A DNA stretch of 64,000 bases, from NCBI GenBank assembly GCA_938073895.1, contig CALJFB010000010.1, forward strand, positions 62,001 through 126,000, read 5' to 3'. The stretch comes from an uncultured Flavobacteriaceae bacterium. Lineage in GTDB: Bacteria > Bacteroidota > Bacteroidia > Flavobacteriales > Flavobacteriaceae. The position numbers and the translations under genes were made by a program. This document shows, in pieces, positions 8,351-16,865 of this stretch; position 1 is the first letter of the stretch; each line of letters starts with the position of its first letter. The notes under the pieces were generated by a model. The model did no database searches. It was given only the letters and a program-made list of their open reading frames with translations, and was not told the DNA's origin.

Positions 8351-9664
8351 ATGGAACAAAAAAAAGTCGCTTTTTATACGTTAGGATGTAAACTAAATTT
8401 CTCTGAAACCTCTACAATTTCAAGAAATTTTAAAGATGAAGGATTTGCTCGTGTAGATTTTTCTGAAAAAGCCGACATTTATGTTATAAATACGTGTTCG
8501 GTTACAGAAAATGCAGACAAACGATTTAAAACTGTTGTAAAGCAAGCGCAAAAAGCTAATCCAGACGCTTTTGTAGCTGCAGTTGGTTGTTATGCGCAAT
8601 TAAAACCTCAAGAATTAGCAGATGTTAATGGTGTTGATTTGGTTTTAGGTGCTACTGAAAAATTTAAAATTACAGATTATATAAACGATTTGTCTAAAAA
8701 TGATATGGGCGAAGTCCACTCATGCGATATTGATGAAGCCGATTTTTACGTTGGAAGTTATTCTATTGGAGATAGAACTCGTGCTTTTCTTAAAGTTCAA
8801 GATGGTTGCGATTATAAATGTACGTATTGTACTATTCCATTGGCAAGAGGAATTTCTAGAAGCGATGAATTAGCTAATGTGGTTAAAAATGCCGAAGAAA
8901 TTTCTGCTAAAAATATAAAAGAAATTGTATTAACAGGCGTTAATATTGGAGATTATGGTAAAGGCGAATTTGGGAATAAAAAACACGAGCATACATTTTT
9001 AGAATTAGTACAAGCTTTAGATAAAGTAGAAGGAATAGAACGACTAAGAATATCATCTATAGAGCCAAATTTATTAAAGAACGAAACTATAGATGTTGTT
9101 AGTAAATCTCGTGCTTTTGTACCACATTTTCATATTCCATTGCAAAGTGGCCACAATGATATTTTAAAGCTAATGAAACGTAGATATATGCGAGAACTGT
9201 ATGTAGATCGTGTAGCTAAAATAAAAGAAGTTATGCCTCACGCTTGTATTGGCGTAGATGTTATAGTTGGTTTTCCTGGAGAAACCGACGAGCATTTCTT
9301 AGAAACCTACAACTTTTTAAATACGTTAGATATTTCTTATCTACACGTTTTTACCTATTCGGAACGAGATAATACAGAAGCTGCTAATTTTGAAAACGTA
9401 GTGCCTAAAAACGTAAGAACCAAACGTAGTAAAATGTTACGCGGTTTAAGTGTTAAATTACGAAGATCTTTTTACGAAAACCAATTAGGAACCAACAGAA
9501 GTGTCCTTTTTGAAGGCGAAAATAAAGAAGGTTACATTCATGGATTTACAGAGAATTACGTAAAAGTAAAATCGACTTGGAATCCAGAATTAGTAAACAC
9601 AATTCACAATGTTAATCTTACTAAAATTGACGATGATGGCTTGGTAAGGTTTGAGTTTGTTTAA
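8351..9664 (+). CDS. mtaB: tRNA t6A37 C2-methylthiotransferase MtaB (radical SAM)
   Basis: Converts t6A to ms2t6A at position 37 of ANN-decoding tRNAs. I use the ATG at 8351 (MEQKKVAFYTLGCKLNFSET) because the seven residues added by the track start at 8330 do not fit the family. The N-terminal UPF0004 domain carries cysteines in TLGCKLN, NTCSVTENAD and AVGCYAQ that bind the auxiliary cluster. The radical SAM motif CDYKCTYCTIPLARG lies near residue 150-165 and a TRAM-like domain closes the protein near 375-437. The length of 437 residues is normal for MtaB, and the TLGCKLN start separates it from MiaB. It is followed 14 nt later by a small membrane protein gene. Confidence 0.96.
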   Translation: MEQKKVAFYTLGCKLNFSETSTISRNFKDEGFARVDFSEKADIYVINTCSVTENADKRFKTVVKQAQKANPDAFVAAVGCYAQLKPQELADVNGVDLVLGATEKFKITDYINDLSKNDMGEVHSCDIDEADFYVGSYSIGDRTRAFLKVQDGCDYKCTYCTIPLARGISRSDELANVVKNAEEISAKNIKEIVLTGVNIGDYGKGEFGNKKHEHTFLELVQALDKVEGIERLRISSIEPNLLKNETIDVVSKSRAFVPHFHIPLQSGHNDILKLMKRRYMRELYVDRVAKIKEVMPHACIGVDVIVGFPGETDEHFLETYNFLNTLDISYLHVFTYSERDNTEAANFENVVPKNVRTKRSKMLRGLSVKLRRSFYENQLGTNRSVLFEGENKEGYIHGFTENYVKVKSTWNPELVNTIHNVNLTKIDDDGLVRFEFV

Positions 9665-9678
9665 ATTGTATTAAAGAA

Positions 9679-9924
9679 ATGGAAAATAAAATAAGCATTA
9701 AAGCTAAAGCTAGAATTTTAAATTATGTATTGTTTTTTTTAATTTTTCTAGTAATATGGGTAACCTTATATTTTGTGTTTGAGAACTTGGAAGATTCTTA
9801 TAAAGGAATGATTAGTGCTTTTGTTTCAGTAATTTTATCTCCTCGATTAAATGAGTACAAAACACAATCTGGATCTGGGTTACAATTAAAATGGATTTTT
9901 ATTAAGAAGGTTATTTCTTTGTAG
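9679..9924 (+). CDS. Small two-helix membrane protein, unknown function
   Basis: An 81-residue protein that I do not recognise by name. After a short basic N-terminus (MENKISIKAKARIL) there is a strong hydrophobic helix near residues 14-35 and a weaker one near 43-55, then a polar tail. It begins 14 nt after mtaB, so it is probably co-transcribed, and it is closed by the bidirectional terminator at 9984-10020. The amino-acid composition and codon use look like the neighbouring genes, so I regard it as real. Confidence 0.7.
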   Translation: MENKISIKAKARILNYVLFFLIFLVIWVTLYFVFENLEDSYKGMISAFVSVILSPRLNEYKTQSGSGLQLKWIFIKKVISL

Positions 9925-9983
9925 AGCATTTAAAGCTTAATAATTTAAAGTCTTTTATATTATATGTAATTGGGTTTTATGAA

Positions 9984-10020
9984 AAAAAGCTTCAAATTTA
10001 TTTATAATTTGAAGCTTTTT
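9984..10020. terminator. Bidirectional terminator between convergent genes
   Basis: A perfect 15-bp inverted repeat (AAAAAGCTTCAAATT / AATTTGAAGCTTTTT) with a 7-nt loop has A-run and T-run flanks on the two sides. It can serve the plus-strand 81-residue gene and the minus-strand acetyltransferase-like gene. Confidence 0.88.
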
Positions 10021-10043
10021 AAATTTAGTATAACGTCTAAAAA

Positions 10044-10343
10044 CTATATTCTAACGCCAACAGGAAGCATGCTTTTGTACAGTCTGTTTTTTCTAATAAA
10101 CTTTACAATACTAGGATGCGTTGGCATTACGCTTAAGCTCTCGTTTTCTTTAATACGATCTAAAATTACTTTAATAAATTCAAATTCAAATTCATCAGAC
10201 ATTAAATTTTCGGGTATATGGAGTTTTGTTAAGAAAATTTTGCGGTCTTGTTGCGAATATTCTATGGTAGCTAATTGCTCGTCTTGCGTATATTCAAACT
10301 GACGTAAAAACTCGTTATCAACTATAGCTTCGGGATTAATCAT
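10044..10343 (-). CDS. Short GNAT-like (acetyltransferase CG-type) protein with degenerate CoA loop
   Basis: A 99-residue protein resembling the one-domain acetyltransferase family of the YjdJ/Acetyltransf_CG type. DNEFLRQFEYTQDEQLATIEY matches the start of the fold (the small-molecule-free beta-hairpin), then KIFLTKLHIPE, then a helix and SVMPTHPSIVKFIRKN at the end, as in that family's xxPxCPFVxxxIxxHP pattern. The usual R/Q-x-x-G-x-G/A acetyl-CoA loop after the proline is replaced by NLMSDEFEFEF, so catalysis is doubtful. It is convergent with the mtaB operon. The longer plus-strand ORF 9970-10302 overlapping it is a shadow. Confidence 0.75.
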   Translation of the reverse strand: MINPEAIVDNEFLRQFEYTQDEQLATIEYSQQDRKIFLTKLHIPENLMSDEFEFEFIKVILDRIKENESLSVMPTHPSIVKFIRKNRLYKSMLPVGVRI

Positions 10344-10463
10344 TAATTTTTTTATTTCAATTAAATCAATTTCACTTTAATAAAAAGCAAATAATTTAAT
10401 ACATTTATTTGTAAATTTACAAAAAATAAATAGCATTAACTATTCTTAGATTGCTAATTACTT

Positions 10464-11126
10464 ATGGCTCAGGAACTCATACACGTTTATTTAATGCCAG
10501 GAATGGCGGCAAATCCTTTAATATTTGAATATATAAAATTACCAGAAAATCAATTTAAAATACATTGGTTAGAATGGGAAATTCCTTTAGTAAACGAATC
10601 TTTACAAGATTATGCTAAACGTATGTGTTTAAAGGTAACCCATAAGCAACCTGTATTGTTAGGCGTATCTTTTGGTGGGTTATTAGTGCAAGAAATGAGC
10701 AAATTTTTAGATTTACGTAAATTAATATTAGTTTCTACAGTAAAAACTAAACATGAAATTCCAAGGCGTTTACAATTGGTAGCTAAAACAAAAGCCTACA
10801 AAATTCTTCCAACTCAACTATTAGGAAATGTTAAGTTGTTAGCTAAATATGCTTTTGGCGAAACTTTAAACAAGCGTGCAGAATTATACCAAAAATACCT
10901 GTCGGTAAGTAATAAAACTTATTTGGATTGGGCTATAAAAGAAATGGTATGTTGGAAGCAAGAAACCGCAATACCTAATTGTGTTCATATTCACGGCGAA
11001 CAAGATGCTGTTTTTCCTGTTAGTAATTTATCTAATTATATCTCAATTCCAAAAGGCACGCATATTATGATAATTTATAAATACAAGTGGTTTAACGAGA
11101 ATTTACCTAAAATTATTCTTGGTTAA
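10464..11126 (+). CDS. Alpha/beta hydrolase
   Basis: A 220-residue cytoplasmic alpha/beta-hydrolase fold protein. The nucleophile elbow is GVSFGGLLVQEM near residue 67-78 (serine in GxSxGG), the acid is probably the aspartate of HGEQDAVFP near 178, and the histidine is in PKGTHIMI near 195. The N-terminus YLMPGMAANPLIFEYI is the usual oxyanion-hole strand. There is no signal peptide, and the substrate is unknown. It precedes a lytic transglycosylase by 47 nt on the same strand and may be co-transcribed with it. Confidence 0.85.
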   Translation: MAQELIHVYLMPGMAANPLIFEYIKLPENQFKIHWLEWEIPLVNESLQDYAKRMCLKVTHKQPVLLGVSFGGLLVQEMSKFLDLRKLILVSTVKTKHEIPRRLQLVAKTKAYKILPTQLLGNVKLLAKYAFGETLNKRAELYQKYLSVSNKTYLDWAIKEMVCWKQETAIPNCVHIHGEQDAVFPVSNLSNYISIPKGTHIMIIYKYKWFNENLPKIILG

Positions 11127-11173
11127 TACCAGTTTTTTGATAAAAATCGATTAAGTTTAAACAAAATTAAAAG

Positions 11174-12097
11174 ATGATGAACGTGATTAAGAAAGGATTG
11201 ATTTTTGTAGGGTTATTAACCATTGTTTTGGTGTCTATAAATGCATTACAACAAGCACCAACAGACGAGTTTGTAGAAAAACAGTTTATTAACGATTATA
11301 ATGTTTATGCATTACAAGTACCAGAAAGTCTTGATTTTGCTGGCGAAAAAATGCCGTTAGATAATCCCGATATTCACGAACGCATGGATCGTGAGCTTTT
11401 AGTAAATACGTACTGGCAATCTAATGGCTTATTATTATTTAAACGCGCGCACAAATATTTCCAGGTAATTGAGCCTATTTTAAAAGAATATGGTGTTCCA
11501 AACGATTTTAAGTATTTAGCCATTATAGAATCTGGTTTACAAAACGTAAAATCTCCAGCAGGAGCAAGTGGCTTTTGGCAAATTATGAAACAAACTGGTC
11601 GCGAATATGGTTTAGAAGTTAATACTAACGTAGATGAACGTTACCATTTAGAAAAAGCAACTCGTGTAGCATGTAAATATTTAAAAGCAGCTAAAGATAA
11701 TTTAGGAAGTTGGACGCTTGCTGCTGCGGCTTACAATGCAGGAAATGCAGGAATTTCTAAAAGACTAAAAGCACAACAAGTTACAGCGTATTACGATTTA
11801 TTATTAGGCGAAGAAACAGGTCGTTATATGTTTAGAATTATGGCTTTAAAAGAAATTATGTCTCATCCAGATAAATATGGTTTTAATTTTAGAACCAAAG
11901 ATTTGTACAAAAACATAAAAACTAAGTCGGTTAAAATAGATACCTCAGTTTCGGATTTTGCTTCTTTTGCAAAAGATCATGGTATTAATTATAAGATTTT
12001 AAAAATTCATAATCCTTGGTTAAGAGAACCACATTTAAATAATAAATCTGGGAAATTATACACCATAGATATACCATTAGAAGGAAATTATAAATAA
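11174..12097 (+). CDS. Membrane-anchored lytic transglycosylase (SLT domain, MltD-like)
   Basis: A 307-residue murein hydrolase that cleaves the glycan strand to leave 1,6-anhydroMurNAc. A hydrophobic N-terminal segment (residues 8-25) directs it across the inner membrane. The SLT domain spans about residues 105-230: the catalytic glutamate is in LAIIESGLQN, followed by GASGFWQIM, then LAAAAYNAGNAGI. The C-terminal 70 residues (KDHGINYKILKIHNPWLRE... GKLYTIDIP) look like one LysM-type repeat. Two consecutive ATG codons (11174, 11177) are possible starts. The protein is shorter than typical MltD, which has several LysM repeats. Confidence 0.92.
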   Translation: MMNVIKKGLIFVGLLTIVLVSINALQQAPTDEFVEKQFINDYNVYALQVPESLDFAGEKMPLDNPDIHERMDRELLVNTYWQSNGLLLFKRAHKYFQVIEPILKEYGVPNDFKYLAIIESGLQNVKSPAGASGFWQIMKQTGREYGLEVNTNVDERYHLEKATRVACKYLKAAKDNLGSWTLAAAAYNAGNAGISKRLKAQQVTAYYDLLLGEETGRYMFRIMALKEIMSHPDKYGFNFRTKDLYKNIKTKSVKIDTSVSDFASFAKDHGINYKILKIHNPWLREPHLNNKSGKLYTIDIPLEGNYK

Positions 12098-12200
12098 TAA
12101 AATAGACTTTCTTATATAAAATTATAGGTTGTAGCAATGGTTATTAATTATAAATTAAAAGAAGCTTATTCAATAATATGAGCACCTTTATTATAATAGT

Positions 12201-12575
12201 ATGAAAATGAATGTAATATTAGTATTGGTTATTATTGGTCTTTTGGCAGGCTTATTTAGCGGAATGTTTGGTGTTGGTGGCGGCGTAATTATGGTGCCAT
12301 TAATGATTTTTGCTTTAGGATATTCTCAGCATCAAGCGCAAGGCATGAGTTTGGCAGTTCTAGCAGTTCCAGTTACTTTTTTGGCAGCTTACACTTACCA
12401 TAAGTCTGGAGAAAATCCTATTAATTTTAGATACGCTTTGGTAATTGCTGCTTGCTTTGTAGTTGGTAGTTATTTAGGAACAAAAGTTGCGATTTCTATA
12501 AATGAAGTGTTGCTTAAAAAAATATTTAGTGTGCTTTTAATTGCTGTTGCTATAAAAATGTTTTTTAGTAAGTAG
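12201..12575 (+). CDS. Half-size TauE/SafE family membrane permease
   Basis: A 124-residue membrane protein with four hydrophobic segments. The motif GLFSGMFGVGGGVIMVPLMI at residues 17-36 is the hallmark repeat of the TauE/SafE (sulfite/organosulfonate exporter) family, followed by AQGMSLAVLAVPVTFLAAYTYHKSG. Typical members have about 250 residues with two such repeats, so this is one half and probably works as a homodimer. No second half lies downstream. The substrate is unknown. Confidence 0.87.
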   Translation: MKMNVILVLVIIGLLAGLFSGMFGVGGGVIMVPLMIFALGYSQHQAQGMSLAVLAVPVTFLAAYTYHKSGENPINFRYALVIAACFVVGSYLGTKVAISINEVLLKKIFSVLLIAVAIKMFFSK

Positions 12576-12760
12576 CATTGTAATATAATTAATACCAAAG
12601 GTTATAATTAAGAACCTATTTCCTAGAAGACGGAAAATCCTGTAAAACCAAACGTATTTTTTTTGATGTTAAAAACTGAACTGATTAGATTTTTTTTGCA
12701 ATATACTTAATATCTCAAGAAAGTATTTTACAAACTAATTGTAGAACTATAAAAACAAAA

Positions 12761-12802
12761 AAAAACACGTCTATAATTATGTGTTATAGACGTGTTTTTT
12801 TT
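12761..12802. terminator. Bidirectional terminator
   Basis: AAAAACACGTCTATAA / TTATAGACGTGTTTTT is a 16-bp perfect stem with a 7-nt loop, flanked by A-rich and T-rich runs. It lies 15 nt downstream of the minus-strand gene 12817-13395 and also faces the plus-strand TauE gene. Confidence 0.85.
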
Positions 12803-12816
12803 GTGAACTATTTTTT

Positions 12817-13395
12817 TTAACGTTTTGATCGTCTTTGTGATCTTGCAGATCCATTTTGTCCAAAATGTTGTGTTGGTCCTTGGGCACGTTTCATGTTGTC
12901 TTTCATCATTTTTATCTGATCTTTTAGCATGCCTTGCTTATCTAATTTCTCTGCTTCTTTAAGTAGTATTGTTGCTTCTTGCTTTTTACGTTTAGTTAAA
13001 GCCATTCCAGCAAGATTTAATTTAGCCATTGCTAAATCGTGATCCATACTTAAACCTAATTCAACAGCTTTTTTAAAGCGTTTTTCGGATTCACCAATAT
13101 CTGTTTGGGAAGACATAATGCCATGTAAATAATGAAAATAACCTTGTTGTTTCTTTACTAACGCAGCTTCAGGACTTTTAATTTTGTTTAACCAGCTTTT
13201 TGCGCCATCAAAGTCTTGCTTACGAAGTTTTAAAAATGCTAGCAGTATAAATTCATTTTTTAAATAAAAGAAAATAAATACTAAAGATAGCAATAGGTAC
13301 ATAATACCATTACCAATATGGCCTTGAGTAAATTCATAAATGGCATAAGCACTAATTAAAACGGCAATTATTATTTTAAAATTCTTGTTAAACAT
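12817..13395 (-). CDS. Membrane-anchored TPR-like protein, unknown function
   Basis: A 192-residue protein with two N-terminal hydrophobic segments (about residues 7-24 and 29-47), followed by helical repeats of TPR character (FLKLRKQDFDGAKSWLNKI, KRFKKAVELGLSMDHDLAMAKLNLAGMALTKRKKQEATILLKEAEKLD). The C-terminal tail (FGQNGSARSQRRSKR) is basic and glutamine/glycine-rich and probably cytoplasmic. It is divergent from rpmH. I do not recognise a characterised homologue; it is likely a protein-protein interaction factor at the inner membrane. Confidence 0.8.
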   Translation of the reverse strand: MFNKNFKIIIAVLISAYAIYEFTQGHIGNGIMYLLLSLVFIFFYLKNEFILLAFLKLRKQDFDGAKSWLNKIKSPEAALVKKQQGYFHYLHGIMSSQTDIGESEKRFKKAVELGLSMDHDLAMAKLNLAGMALTKRKKQEATILLKEAEKLDKQGMLKDQIKMMKDNMKRAQGPTQHFGQNGSARSQRRSKR

Positions 13396-13501
13396 ATGTA
13401 AAAAAGTATAAATTTGTAGTCATTAATTTAAGTTATGCAAAGAAACTAAATTTTATTGAAATAAGCGATTTAAAAAAAAGCACAAAAAAATTAATTTTAG
13501 G

Positions 13502-13532
13502 TTTGTTACATTAAAAAGACTTTGTATATTTG
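13502..13532 (+). promoter_or_regulatory. Bacteroidota-type promoter of rpmH (TTTG-N19-TATATTTG)
   Basis: TTTG at 13502-13505 and TATATTTG at 13525-13532 have a 19-nt spacer, a textbook match. They predict a 5' leader of about 65 nt ahead of L34. Confidence 0.8.
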
Positions 13533-13600
13533 CCCTCAGTTTTAGGGAGCATTCTAAAACCATAAAAAATATTTACTATTCAGATTTAAAAAAATAAGAC

Positions 13601-13762
13601 ATGCCAAAAAGAACGTTTCAACCATCGAAAAGAAAAAGAAGAAATAAACATGGTTTCAGAGAAAGAATGGCTTCTGCTAATGGTAGAAAGGTATTAGCTC
13701 GTCGTCGTGCTAAAGGAAGAAAAAAGATTTCTGTATCTTCTGAAGCAAGACATAAAAAATAA
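13601..13762 (+). CDS. rpmH: 50S ribosomal protein L34
   Basis: A 53-residue protein missing from the ORF track because of its size. I translated it as [20 protein letters not shown]... ending SSEARHKK. The KRTFQPS start, the HGFRxRM core and the [16 protein letters not shown] tail are diagnostic of L34. It has its own strong promoter and a terminator 26 nt downstream. dnaA is not adjacent here, unlike many other phyla. Confidence 0.98.
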   Translation: MPKRTFQPSKRKRRNKHGFRERMASANGRKVLARRRAKGRKKISVSSEARHKK

Positions 13763-13788
13763 ATGATTAACAATTGTTAATATATATT

Positions 13789-13818
13789 AGGCGTTACTTA
13801 GGTGTAACGCCTTTTTTT
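13789..13818 (+). terminator. Intrinsic terminator after rpmH
   Basis: AGGCGTTAC - TTAGGT - GTAACGCCT is a 9-bp GC-containing stem followed by seven further T. Confidence 0.9.
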
Positions 13819-13834
13819 AAATCAATTTTTGAAT

Positions 13835-13842
13835 TAAATTTG
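13835..13842 (+). promoter_or_regulatory. Probable -7 element for carB
   Basis: TAAATTTG matches TAnnTTTG and ends 18 nt before the carB ATG, just after the rpmH terminator. There is no clear TTTG at the -33 position. It would give a very short leader. Confidence 0.45.
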
Positions 13843-13860
13843 TAATATTAAAAACATATT

Positions 13861-16716
13861 ATGCCTAAAAATCAAAATTTAAAATCAATTTTAATAATTG
13901 GATCAGGACCAATTGTTATTGGACAAGCTTGTGAGTTTGACTATGCAGGTACACAAGCTTTACGTTCTTTAAGAGAAGATGGAATTGAAACTATTTTAAT
14001 CAATTCTAATCCAGCAACTATAATGACAGATCCGTCTATGGCAGATCATGTGTATTTATTACCATTAAATACTAAGTCTTTAGTTAAAATTTTAAAGAAT
14101 CATCCTCAAATTGATGCTGTTTTACCTACTATGGGTGGACAAACAGCTTTAAATTTATGTATTGAAGCAGACGAAAAAGGAATTTGGAAAGATTTTGGAG
14201 TTGAACTTATTGGTGTAGATATTGAAGCAATTAATATTACTGAAGATAGAGAGCAATTTAAAAATTTAATGGCTAAAATTGGTGTGCCAATGGCACCTCA
14301 AGCTACAGCAACCTCTTTCTTAAAAGGTAAAGAAATTGCACAAGAGTTTGGCTTTCCATTATGTATACGATCTTCTTTTACTTTAGGTGGAGCAGGAGCA
14401 GCTATTGTTTATGAAGAAGAAGATTTTGATAAATTATTATCTCACGGATTAGAGATTTCTCCAATTCACGAGGTTATGATTGATAAAGCGCTTTTAGGTT
14501 GGAAAGAATATGAACTTGAGCTTTTAAGAGATGCAAACGATAATGTAGTTATTATATGTGCTATTGAAAATATGGATCCTATGGGAATTCATACTGGAGA
14601 TTCTATTACAGTTGCTCCAGCAATGACTTTAAGCGATAAAACATACCAAAAAATGCGTGATATGGCAATCCATATGATGCGTAGTATTGGAGATTTTGCA
14701 GGTGGATGTAATGTTCAATTTGCAGTTAGTCCAGACGAAAAAGAAGATATTATTGCTATAGAGATTAATCCTCGTGTATCTCGTTCTTCTGCTTTAGCAA
14801 GTAAAGCAACTGGTTATCCAATTGCTAAAGTTGCTACTAAATTAGCAATGGGTTATAATTTAGATGAATTAGAAAATCAAGTTACTAAATCTACATCGGC
14901 TTTATTCGAACCAACTTTAGATTATGTAATTGTAAAAATTCCACGTTGGAACTTTGATAAATTTGAAGGTTCGGACAGAACTTTAGGTTTACAAATGAAA
15001 TCTGTTGGAGAAGTTATGGGAATTGGACGATCGTTCCAAGAAGCGCTTCATAAAGCAACCCAATCTTTAGAAATTAAACGTAACGGATTAGGTGCAGATG
15101 GAAAAGGCTACACTAATTACGACCAAATTATAGATAAATTAACTCACGCAAGTTGGGATCGCGTTTTTGTAATTTATGATGCTATTGCAATGGGAATTCC
15201 ATTAAAACGTATTCACGAAATTACTAAAATTGATATGTGGTTCTTACGCCAATATCAAGAGCTATTCAATCTAGAAAAAGAAATTTCTACATTTACAATA
15301 GAAACGTTAGATCGCGAATTATTACTTGAAGCTAAGCAAAAAGGTTATGGAGACAGACAAATTGCTCACATGCTTAAATGTTTAGAAAGTCAGGTTTATA
15401 CTAAACGTGAAGAACTAAATATAAATCGTGTTTTTAAATTAGTAGATACTTGTGCTGCCGAATTTAAAGCAAAAACACCTTATTATTATTCTACTTTTGA
15501 AGCTGAAATTGAAACAGCAGACGGAAAAGTATATGTAGATAACGAATCTATTGTTACTGATAGAAAAAAAGTAGTAGTTTTAGGTTCTGGACCAAATAGA
15601 ATTGGACAAGGAATTGAATTTGATTACTCTTGTGTTCATGGTGTTTTAGCCGCTCAAGAATGTGGTTACGAAACAATTATGATTAACTGTAACCCAGAAA
15701 CGGTTTCTACTGATTTTGATACAGCAGATAAATTATATTTTGAACCTGTTTTTTGGGAGCACATCTACGATATTATTAGACACGAAAAACCAGAAGGTGT
15801 AATTGTTCAATTAGGTGGACAAACTGCTTTAAAGTTAGCAGAGAAATTATCTAAATACGGCATTAAAGTTTTAGGAACCTCTTTTGATGCGTTAGACTTA
15901 GCAGAAGATCGTGGACGTTTCTCTGAGTTATTAACTAATTTAGAAATTCCTTTTCCACAGTTTGGAATTGCAGAAAGTGCAGACGAAGCATCAGCTTTAG
16001 CAGATAAATTAGATTTCCCATTATTAGTTCGTCCATCTTATGTACTTGGAGGACAAGGAATGAAAATTGTAATTAACAAGCAGGAATTAGAAGAACATGT
16101 TATTGATTTATTAAAGTCAATTCCAGGAAATAAATTATTATTAGATCATTATTTAGATGGTGCCATAGAAGCAGAAGCAGATGCTATTTGTGATGCAGAT
16201 GGAAACGTTTATATTATTGGTATAATGGAACATATAGAACCTTGCGGAATTCACTCTGGAGATTCTAATGCAACATTACCACCATTTAATTTAGGAGATT
16301 TAGTAATGCAGCAAATTAAAGATCATACAAAGAAAATTGCTGTAGCTTTAAATACGGTTGGATTAATAAATATTCAATTTGCCGTGTTAAACGAAAAAGT
16401 TTACATTATTGAAGCAAATCCAAGAGCTTCTAGAACAGTTCCTTTTATAGCAAAAGCGTACGGAGAACCTTATGTAAATTACGCAACTAAAGTAATGTTA
16501 GGACATAATAAAGTTACAGATTTTGACTTTAATCCAAAACTAGAAGGTTATGCCATTAAGCAACCCGTTTTTTCTTTTAACAAGTTTCCTAATGTAAATA
16601 AAAACTTAGGTCCAGAAATGAAGAGTACAGGAGAAAGTATATTATTTATTGATAGTTTAAAAGACGATGAGTTTTACGATTTATATTCAAGACGTAAAAT
16701 GTATCTTAGTAAATAA
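13861..16716 (+). CDS. carB: Carbamoyl-phosphate synthase large subunit, short form without MGS allosteric domain
   Basis: Makes carbamoyl phosphate from bicarbonate, ammonia (from CarA glutamine hydrolysis) and two ATP, for pyrimidine and arginine synthesis. Both ATP-grasp halves are present: the first starts ILIIGSGPIVIGQACEFDYAG and contains TMGGQTALN and EINPRVSRSSALASKATG; the second starts VVVLGSGPNRIGQGIEFDYS and contains QLGGQTALK and EANPRASRTVPF. The protein has 951 residues instead of about 1070. It ends 20-30 residues after LGPEMKSTGE, exactly where the C-terminal methylglyoxal-synthase-like regulatory domain of E. coli CarB would begin. carA is not in the window. The gene is flanked by a -7 element upstream and a terminator downstream. 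Confidence 0.97.
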   Translation: MPKNQNLKSILIIGSGPIVIGQACEFDYAGTQALRSLREDGIETILINSNPATIMTDPSMADHVYLLPLNTKSLVKILKNHPQIDAVLPTMGGQTALNLCIEADEKGIWKDFGVELIGVDIEAINITEDREQFKNLMAKIGVPMAPQATATSFLKGKEIAQEFGFPLCIRSSFTLGGAGAAIVYEEEDFDKLLSHGLEISPIHEVMIDKALLGWKEYELELLRDANDNVVIICAIENMDPMGIHTGDSITVAPAMTLSDKTYQKMRDMAIHMMRSIGDFAGGCNVQFAVSPDEKEDIIAIEINPRVSRSSALASKATGYPIAKVATKLAMGYNLDELENQVTKSTSALFEPTLDYVIVKIPRWNFDKFEGSDRTLGLQMKSVGEVMGIGRSFQEALHKATQSLEIKRNGLGADGKGYTNYDQIIDKLTHASWDRVFVIYDAIAMGIPLKRIHEITKIDMWFLRQYQELFNLEKEISTFTIETLDRELLLEAKQKGYGDRQIAHMLKCLESQVYTKREELNINRVFKLVDTCAAEFKAKTPYYYSTFEAEIETADGKVYVDNESIVTDRKKVVVLGSGPNRIGQGIEFDYSCVHGVLAAQECGYETIMINCNPETVSTDFDTADKLYFEPVFWEHIYDIIRHEKPEGVIVQLGGQTALKLAEKLSKYGIKVLGTSFDALDLAEDRGRFSELLTNLEIPFPQFGIAESADEASALADKLDFPLLVRPSYVLGGQGMKIVINKQELEEHVIDLLKSIPGNKLLLDHYLDGAIEAEADAICDADGNVYIIGIMEHIEPCGIHSGDSNATLPPFNLGDLVMQQIKDHTKKIAVALNTVGLINIQFAVLNEKVYIIEANPRASRTVPFIAKAYGEPYVNYATKVMLGHNKVTDFDFNPKLEGYAIKQPVFSFNKFPNVNKNLGPEMKSTGESILFIDSLKDDEFYDLYSRRKMYLSK

Positions 16717-16737
16717 CACAAACTTATATCATAAAAT

Positions 16738-16773
16738 AAAAAGGCTTCAATAATTACTATTGAAGCCTTTTTT
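16738..16773 (+). terminator. Intrinsic terminator after carB
   Basis: AAGGCTTCAATA / TATTGAAGCCTT is a 12-bp stem with a 5-nt loop and a trailing T run, 25 nt after the carB stop. Confidence 0.88.
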
Positions 16774-16865
16774 AGTTTAATGACAAAATGCCTTTCTAAA
16801 TTAATTATTTAATCCAATTCTTTTAAATAAATTTTTAATAAGAAATAGCAGTAAAAGTGTTCAAA

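Noticed and set aside
9970-10302. Plus-strand ORF of 110 residues
   Set aside because: It lies over the terminator hairpin and opposite the acetyltransferase-like gene. Composition is serine/leucine-rich as expected for an antisense shadow.
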